Shown in pieces: positions 58,618 through 64,000 of a stretch of DNA of 64,000 nucleotides. A program made the position numbers and the translations under genes. Within the stretch, counting starts at the first letter, position 1. Each line of letters begins with the position of its first letter. Location of the stretch: positions 496,001 to 560,000 of the forward strand of contig CAWARU010000001.1 of the NCBI GenBank assembly GCA_963784575.1, read 5' to 3'. Source of the stretch: CAWARU01 sp963784575 (GTDB taxonomy: Bacteria; Pseudomonadota; Gammaproteobacteria; UBA6186; Azoamicaceae). The notes beneath the pieces are model-generated. The model was not told the DNA's origin and ran no database searches. It was given only the letters and a program-made list of their open reading frames with translations.

Positions 58618-60627
58618 TACTTCTTCTTCTCTTTATTTTCTTTCACTTCTTCGAACTCTGCATCGACAACAGATTCATTGCCGCCCGAAGCGCTACCGCC
58701 AGCTGCACCACTCGCGCCGCCTTCATGGCCTCCTGCTGCGCCACCAAAGCCACCAGCACCTTCGCCTCCTGCAGCACCGCCTGCGCTACCCGCATTCGCT
58801 GCACTTTGAGCCGCATACATCTGTTCCATCATCTTGCCGGAAGTTTGGGTCAGAGCTTCAGTACGTTTTTCAATTTCAGCCTTATCATTGCTCTTCATGG
58901 CTTCTTTCAAAGCTTCTACTGCTGCAGTGACACTGCTCTTTTCTTCTGCTGAAATCTTACCTTCCATTTCTTTTAAGGCTTTTTCAGCAGCATGGACCAT
59001 ACTTTCTGCATGATTCTTGGCTGAGACGAGTTCATGGAATTTGCGATCTTCTTCAGCATGTGCTTCGGCATCACGCACCATTTGCTTAATCTCTTCTTCA
59101 CTCAAGCCGCTCGATGCCTTAATGACAATTTTCTGCTGTTTACCTGACGCAACATCGCGCGCAGACACACTCAAGATACCGTTAGCATCGATATCAAAGG
59201 CAACCTCAATCTGCGGTGTGCCTCGTGGTGCTGGGGGAATGTCTGTTAAATCAAATTGACCCAGGAATTTATTAGCAGAGGCCTGTTCGCGTTCCCCTTG
59301 GAAAACGCGAATGGTCACTGCTGTCTGACCATCGGCAGCGGTTGAGAATATTTGGGTTTTCTTGGTAGGAATTGTGGTGTTTTTCTCGATCAATTTCGTC
59401 ATCACACCACCTAAAGTTTCAAGACCTAAGGATAATGGCGTGACGTCTAATAAGAGAACGTCTTTCACATCACCAGCCAAAACACCTGCCTGAATGGCAG
59501 CACCAATAGCCACCGCTTCATCTGGATTAACATCTTTGCGAGGTTCTTGCTTGAAGAAGTCTTTAACCACTTCCTGAACTTTCGGCATGCGGGTCTGACC
59601 ACCGACCAAGATAACGGATTGGATCTCGATCCACAGATTTGCCTGCATCTTTCAGTGCAATTCTGCAAGGTTCAATGGTGCTCGTTATCAAATCTTCGAC
59701 TAAAGCTTCAAGTTTGGCACGTGTGACGCGAACATTTAAGTGCTTAGGACCGCTCGCATCCGCTGTAATATACGGTAAATTGATATCGATTTGCTCGCGA
59801 GAAGATAATTCGATTTTACCTTTTTCAGCAGCTTCCTTCAAACGTTGCAACGCAATCGGATCTTTCTTCAGATCAATACCGGTTTCACGCTTAAATTCTG
59901 AAATGAGATAATCGATCAAGCGCATGTCGAAGTCTTCACCACCGAGGAAAGTGTCACCGTTTGTTGCCAACACTTCAAATTGATGTTCGCCTTCCACATC
60001 TGCAATATCAATGATGGAAATATCGAAGGTACCACCACCCAAGTCGTACACTGCAATGGTTTGATCGCCTTTCTTCTTATCCATACCATAAGCCAAAGCA
60101 GCTGCGGTAGGTTCGTTGATAATACGCTTGACTTCAAGACCCGCGATGCGACCAGCATCTTTGGTAGCCTGACGTTGTGAATCGTTAAAATACGCTGGAA
60201 CCGTGATAACTGCAGCATTTACAGGTTGACCCAGAAAATCTTCTGCGGTTTTCTTCATCTTCTTCAAGATAACAGCTGAAACCTGCTGCGGTGATAATTT
60301 CTTGCCGTCCACTTCCACCCAAGCATCGCCATTATCAGCACGAACAATTTTATAGGGTACCAGTCCAATGTCCTTTTTAACCATGGGATCATCAAACCGA
60401 CGTCCAATCAGACGTTTAATGGCATATAAGGTGCGTCCTGGGTTGGTGACCATTTGGTTTTTGGCAGGTTGCCCTACAATTTCTTCACCATCCTGAGTAT
60501 ATGCAACAATGGAGGGAGTCGTTCTGCCGCCCTCACTATTTTCAATCACGCGAACCTTACCGCCTTCCATAATTGCCACGCAGGAATTAGTGGTTCCTAA
60601 GTCAATCCCAATAATAGGTTCTTTCAT
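58617..60627 (-). CDS. dnaK: Chaperone protein DnaK (Hsp70), one-base frameshift
   Basis: DnaK is the central ATP-dependent chaperone. The N-terminal frame has IGIDLGTTNSCVAI, the KRLIGRRF and VPAYFNDSQRQATKDAG segments and IAVYDLGGGTFD. The frame breaks after ALKDAGKSVD and resumes one frame away with IQSVILVGGQTRMPKVQEVVKDFF. The expected sequence is KSVDEIQSVILVGG, so one extra base near 59628 accounts for it. The restored length is about 669 residues. The C-terminal tail is Gly/Ala-rich and ends EEVKENKEKKK. Because DnaK is needed for virtually any such bacterium, an assembly error is the most likely cause. A sigma-32-like promoter lies upstream. Confidence 0.95.
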
Positions 60628-60694
60628 ACATTCTCTCCGCAGTTAAAAAACTTAAATAATTAAATAAAAACATTAAAAATCAATAGATACATAA

Positions 60695-60724
60695 TAGATT
60701 GGGACACACCCTTTCAGTTTCAAG
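60695..60724 (-). promoter_or_regulatory. Sigma-32-like heat-shock promoter upstream of dnaK
   Basis: On the minus strand CTTGAA (60719-60724) is followed after 15 bases by CCCAATCTA (60695-60703), close to the RpoH consensus CTTGAA-N13-17-CCCCATNTA. It lies about 70 bases before the dnaK start, between grpE and dnaK. Two bases of the -10 differ from consensus. Confidence 0.6.
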
Positions 60725-60779
60725 TCCTGAAAGCCAATAAGGTTGGTCAGTGGCGGTAAATGAGGGTCAGGACACCATT

Positions 60780-61523
60780 TTACTCTGCCTTAGAAACAAC
60801 TACCCTTGCTGCCCGCAAAACTCGATCATTCAAGATAAAGCCTTTCTGGGCCACCAGAATAATTTTATTGGGTTCCATCTCTTTGGTCGCTTGCATAGAG
60901 ATAGCCTCGTTTTTATTGTGGTCAAAGGCATCGCCAATCTTGGGTTCAATTCGAGTGATCCCAAATTTATCAAATATATCTAAAAGAAGCTTTAAAGTTA
61001 GTTGCATACCTTCTTTATAGGCGGTATCGTGTGCCGTTTCGGCAATAGATAAACCTTGCTCCAAGCTGTCTATTACCGCTATCAGTTCCTTCGCAAATCG
61101 CTCTAAGCCAAATTTTCGGGCATTGTCCACATCCTGTTCGGCACGACGGCGATAGTTGTCCATATCGGCGCGAGTTCGGACAAATAAGTTCCAGTTTTCT
61201 TCGGCTTTGCTTTTAGCCTCCTCAATGGATCGTTGCAATTCACTGATGTCCGCACCTATGGCTTTGCTTTCAGCACTGGGAGGGCTGATGGGAAAATCAT
61301 TCACGCCACCGCCTAGGGCAGCAGAGGAGAAAGTCATGGTACCTGAGCCGGGGGAACTCGATGAACCGGGTGGATTGGATGAATTGGATGAACCAGGCGT
61401 GTTGGTTGTACCTGAAGCGCCAGTTGTGGCTGATGCGCCAGTTGCGCCAGTTGCACCCGCAGCTGCACCAGCTTTATCTTCACCATTTTTACTAGTCTCG
61501 TTATTGTTCGAGCTCACGGTCAT
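60780..61523 (-). CDS. grpE: Nucleotide exchange factor GrpE, with long low-complexity N-terminus
   Basis: GrpE releases ADP from DnaK and acts as a thermosensor. Residues about 85-247 match the family: long helix (ELQRSIEEAKSKAEENWNLFVRTRADMDNYRRRAEQD), LIAVIDSLEQGL, and the beta-domain with FDHNKNEAIS and GFILNDRVLRAARVVVSK. The first 80 residues are a Gly/Ala/Ser/Thr/Pro-rich tract (GATGATGASATTGASG) not found in E. coli GrpE (197 residues). A near-perfect heat-shock promoter lies about 40 bases upstream. Confidence 0.94.
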   Translation of the reverse strand: MTVSSNNNETSKNGEDKAGAAAGATGATGASATTGASGTTNTPGSSNSSNPPGSSSSPGSGTMTFSSAALGGGVNDFPISPPSAESKAIGADISELQRSIEEAKSKAEENWNLFVRTRADMDNYRRRAEQDVDNARKFGLERFAKELIAVIDSLEQGLSIAETAHDTAYKEGMQLTLKLLLDIFDKFGITRIEPKIGDAFDHNKNEAISMQATKEMEPNKIILVAQKGFILNDRVLRAARVVVSKAE

Positions 61524-61563
61524 TCTCCTATCAGTTTGTTAACTTGTCTCGCTATTCTTTTGA

Positions 61564-61592
61564 TAAATGGGGACTAAAGTCTTAAATTCAAG
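61564..61592 (-). promoter_or_regulatory. Sigma-32 (RpoH) heat-shock promoter for grpE
   Basis: On the minus strand CTTGAA (61587-61592) is followed after 14 bases by CCCCATTTA (61564-61572). This is an exact match to the RpoH consensus in both boxes with accepted spacing. The -10 box lies about 40 bases before the grpE start. Confidence 0.88.
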
Positions 61593-61675
61593 GTGTTAAA
61601 TACCTGTAATTAAATACCTTAACAAATATGTATAACCTGGGTTGTTACTCAATTACAAGACACTGTATCACAGTC

Positions 61676-61695
61676 TACTGTATAAAAAAACAATT
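61676..61695 (+). promoter_or_regulatory. Possible LexA (SOS) box upstream of nadK-recN
   Basis: TACTGTATAAAAAAACAATT fits the LexA pattern CTGT-N8-ACAG with one mismatch in the last base. It lies about 130 bases before nadK. recN is a classical SOS gene in many gammaproteobacteria, so control of the nadK-recN unit is plausible. A single AT-rich match can arise by chance. Confidence 0.35.
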
Positions 61696-61825
61696 TAATA
61701 AATTTAATAATTGAACTTAAAATTGCTACGTCTTTTGCGGATAGCTATTTTATTGTTATGCTTGTAATTTAATCGTGCCAATTGAGCATGCAATTAGACC
61801 AACAACTGTGGGTAGGGAGTTGAAA

Positions 61826-62722
61826 ATGAAATCCCGTTTTAAAAAAATTGGGTTATTTGCTAAATATAACAGCGGCGCTGTCCTTCCCACCTTAAAAAAA
61901 TTGATAACATTCTTAGAAACTCGACATCACTCCATCGTTATTGAAGAAAAAAGCGCCGACCTGCTACAAGGTGATCTTGGAAAACTAAAATTAGTCACAA
62001 AACAAGACTTAGGAACAGAAAGCGATCTCGTGATCGTTGTGGGTGGTGATGGCAGCTTTCTAAATGCAGCACGTGCAGTAGTACCCCATCGGGTACCAAT
62101 GCTTGGCATCAACAGAGGGCGTTTGGGATTTTTAGCAGACATTATGCCGGATGAATTGGAACTGGATTTAGGACAAATCCTCGAAGGCAACTATTTAGAA
62201 GAAGAACGTGCTCTGTTAAAAGCTGTGATCAGAAAGGAAAATCAAGAAACTTTCGAGGGTACCGCATTAAATGACATTGTGATTTATCCAGGCAGCATCG
62301 CACGCATGATTGAATTTGAGATCTTGATCAATGATCATTTTGTGTTGCGACAACGCTCAGATGGTCTCATTGCTTCAACGCCGACAGGATCAACTGCTTA
62401 TGCCCTGTCTGGGGGCGGTCCCATCTTGTACCCTACTTTACAGGCCATTGTGATAGTGCCTATTTTGCCGCATACCTTGTCGAGCAGGCCGATTGTTGTT
62501 CCAGATACTCATCGTATTGAGCTTCTTATCACTGAAAACAATGATGTTTTTCCAAAATTAAGCTGTGATGGTCAACAACATTTTGATCTGGCACCAGGGG
62601 ATCGCATTATTTTAGAAAAAAATCCGCTGCAACTAATTTTGCTTCATCCGAAGCATTATGATTATTTCAGTGTGTTGCGGCAAAAATTAGGATGGAGTAC
62701 CAGCCAGATTAAGGATAGTTAG
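61826..62722 (+). CDS. nadK: NAD kinase
   Basis: NadK phosphorylates NAD+ to NADP+. The conserved GGDGSFLNAAR motif, NRGRLGFLAD, the substrate-binding ALNDIVIYPG (Asp in place of the more usual Glu of the NE motif), RSDGLIASTPTGSTAYALSGGGPI and PHTLSSRPIV are present. I place the start at ATG 61826 (MKSRFKKIGLFAKY), with GGGAG about 9 bases upstream, giving 298 residues (E. coli 292); the longer frame from GTG 61775 lacks support. It diverges from grpE and precedes recN. Confidence 0.93.
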   Translation: MKSRFKKIGLFAKYNSGAVLPTLKKLITFLETRHHSIVIEEKSADLLQGDLGKLKLVTKQDLGTESDLVIVVGGDGSFLNAARAVVPHRVPMLGINRGRLGFLADIMPDELELDLGQILEGNYLEEERALLKAVIRKENQETFEGTALNDIVIYPGSIARMIEFEILINDHFVLRQRSDGLIASTPTGSTAYALSGGGPILYPTLQAIVIVPILPHTLSSRPIVVPDTHRIELLITENNDVFPKLSCDGQQHFDLAPGDRIILEKNPLQLILLHPKHYDYFSVLRQKLGWSTSQIKDS

Positions 62723-62800
62723 GATAAGGATCATATTTAAGCGATTTAAGCTCATTTAAGTTTTAAGCTCATTTTAAAATGTCATATTAAGGTCATATTT

Positions 62801-64000
62801 ATGCTAAAACAATTGACAATACAAAATCTTGCTGTCGTAGAACATTTGGAACTCAATTTTGAAGGCGGCATGACCACACTTACCGGTGAAACAGGGGCTG
62901 GAAAATCCATTCTCATCGATGCTCTGAGTTTGTGCCTGGGTGCACGTGCTGAATCAAGCCTCATTAGACCAGGTTCAGATCAGGCCTCAATTGCTGCAAT
63001 ATTTGATTTGCAAAATTTGCCCCTTGTTACAGAATGGTTGAATGAAAAAGAACTTAATGATGGATCGGAAAAAGCTTTCGCCGATGGCAATGATAGGAAT
63101 GATGGCAATGATAGGAGTGATGGGAATAATGGGAGTGGTGACAAGATACCAGCGGAAACTATTTTGCGCCGCACCATTGCGAGTGACGGCCGATCTCGTG
63201 CCTATATTAATGGCCACCCAGTGCCTCTCGCAGATCTCAGGGAATTAGGGGAATTTTTGATTCAATATCCATGGCCAGCATCAGCATCAAGCTCTCTTGA
63301 AACCTGAACATCAAAGAGAAATATTGGATCACTATGCCAATCATCAAGAGCTCATGGATACAGTTATTACTGCATATCAAAACCACGAAAAATTAAAAAA
63401 AGAACTGATTACACTGCAAAATCTTCAAGGGCAAGAAGACAAGCTTGCCCTGCTCCAATATCAAATTCGTGAATTTGAAGAATTGAATGTGAAGCAGAAT
63501 GAAATTGAAGAACTGCAAACAGAACACCGTAAACTGGCGCATGCCGAACAATGGCTCGATGCCTCTCAGCATGCCATTGCTGCCCTAAAGATCAGATGAT
63601 GCCGAAAATGGCAGTAGTGAAACCGCTGGTGATGCTTTTACGGCACTACATGCAGCGCTGTCGCAAGTAAATCTCATCAGTACTCAATTTCCAAAATTAC
63701 GAACTTGCACTGAACTCATCAACAATGCCTTGATACAGGTTGAGGAAGCAAGCGCAGAACTCCAGGAATTTCGAGAATCTGTGAATTTGGATCCCGAGCG
63801 CTTACGAGATATCGATGCGAGACTGAGTGCCATCCATGCCATGGCCAGAAAGCATAAAATAACAGCAGAACATATTTTGGAGCATTATCAAAAATTATGT
63901 ATTGAAGCAGAAAAAATTGAGCACGTTCAGCAAGCATTGTCTGTAATTCATCAGAAGATATCAGAGGCTAAGGGGCAATATCAAAAAGCTGCATTGCTAT
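62801..64000 (+). CDS. recN: DNA repair protein RecN (partial at window end, two frameshifts)
   Basis: RecN is an SMC-like ATPase that holds broken DNA ends together. The start MLKQLTIQNLAVVEHLEL and Walker A TGETGAGKS are typical, followed by SDGRSRAYINGHPV. The frame breaks where the family has QIHGQHQHQALLKPEHQ: here CAA-T-ATCCATGG carries one extra base near 63268. A second extra base near 63590 (LK-SDDAENG) moves to the third frame, which stays open through coiled-coil sequence (LDPERLRDIDARLSAIHAMARKH) to the window end. A 30-residue Asp/Gly/Asn-rich insert from about residue 88 (DGNDRNDGNDRSDGNNG) is absent from E. coli RecN. Walker B lies beyond the window. Confidence 0.9.

Noticed and set aside
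11714..63592. Programmed +1 frameshifting as a shared mechanism
   Set aside because: The affected sites share no slippery codon, stop codon or stimulatory motif, so a common programmed signal is not supported.
1..64000. tRNA, rRNA or other structured RNA genes
   Set aside because: Scanning intergenic stretches for T-loop-like GGTTCRANTCC motifs and CCA-ended cloverleafs gave only coding-region look-alikes. None could be supported.

Overview
The window comes from a moderately AT-rich gammaproteobacterium. Its housekeeping blocks have familiar gammaproteobacterial order: divergent rluC/rne, lolC-lolD-comEC, msbA-lpxK-ycaR-kdsB, and grpE-dnaK-dnaJ-dapB divergent from nadK-recN. Mixed among them are large proteins of the kind intracellular bacteria use as secreted effectors: ankyrin repeats, a patatin lipase with membrane segments, a transglutaminase-like domain and a PARG-like domain. 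This points to a host-associated member of the Legionellales (Coxiella, Legionella, Berkiella or Aquicella type). That placement is inference; no 16S gene or secretion locus is present.

Layout. 0-8 kb: tail of an unknown gene, an S49 peptidase, rluC, a palindromic element, and rne with a very long low-complexity tail. 8-21 kb: a transglutaminase-like/ankyrin protein, the lipid A block kdsB-ycaR-lpxK-msbA, a PARG-like candidate effector, comEC, lolD and lolC. 21-30 kb: a heavily frameshifted gene, an unusual response regulator, a frameshifted rpoS with an acidic N-terminus, rmuC and a YiiX-like hydrolase. 30-42 kb: mfd, an outer-membrane barrel, a 1091-aa patatin protein and a 1262-aa ankyrin protein. 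42-49 kb: recJ, a small Mth938-like protein, an SNF-family transporter, nadE and pncB. 49-55 kb: cytochrome b561 followed by a tandem duplication of [b561 tail + ankyrin gene], in which one ankyrin copy is cut by a single nonsense codon. 55-64 kb: phosphate transporter and DUF47 partner around a perfect 44-bp inverted repeat, then dapB, dnaJ, dnaK and grpE with two sigma-32-type promoters, and nadK and recN.

Two global patterns stand out. First, six frameshifts in five conserved genes (lpxK, rpoS, mfd, dnaK, and recN twice), plus two more suspected in accessory genes, are all of the one-extra-base type. This looks more like assembly error than gene death, but needs a read-level check. Second, many ordinary enzymes (RluC, LpxK, RecJ, NadE, PncB, RecN, GrpE, RmuC, RNase E) carry hydrophilic low-complexity inserts or tails, several of them visibly built from short tandem DNA repeats. 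Non-coding structure includes several palindromic elements, one of them an apparent 185-bp insertion with a 9-bp target duplication whose empty site is preserved in the neighbouring duplicated copy.
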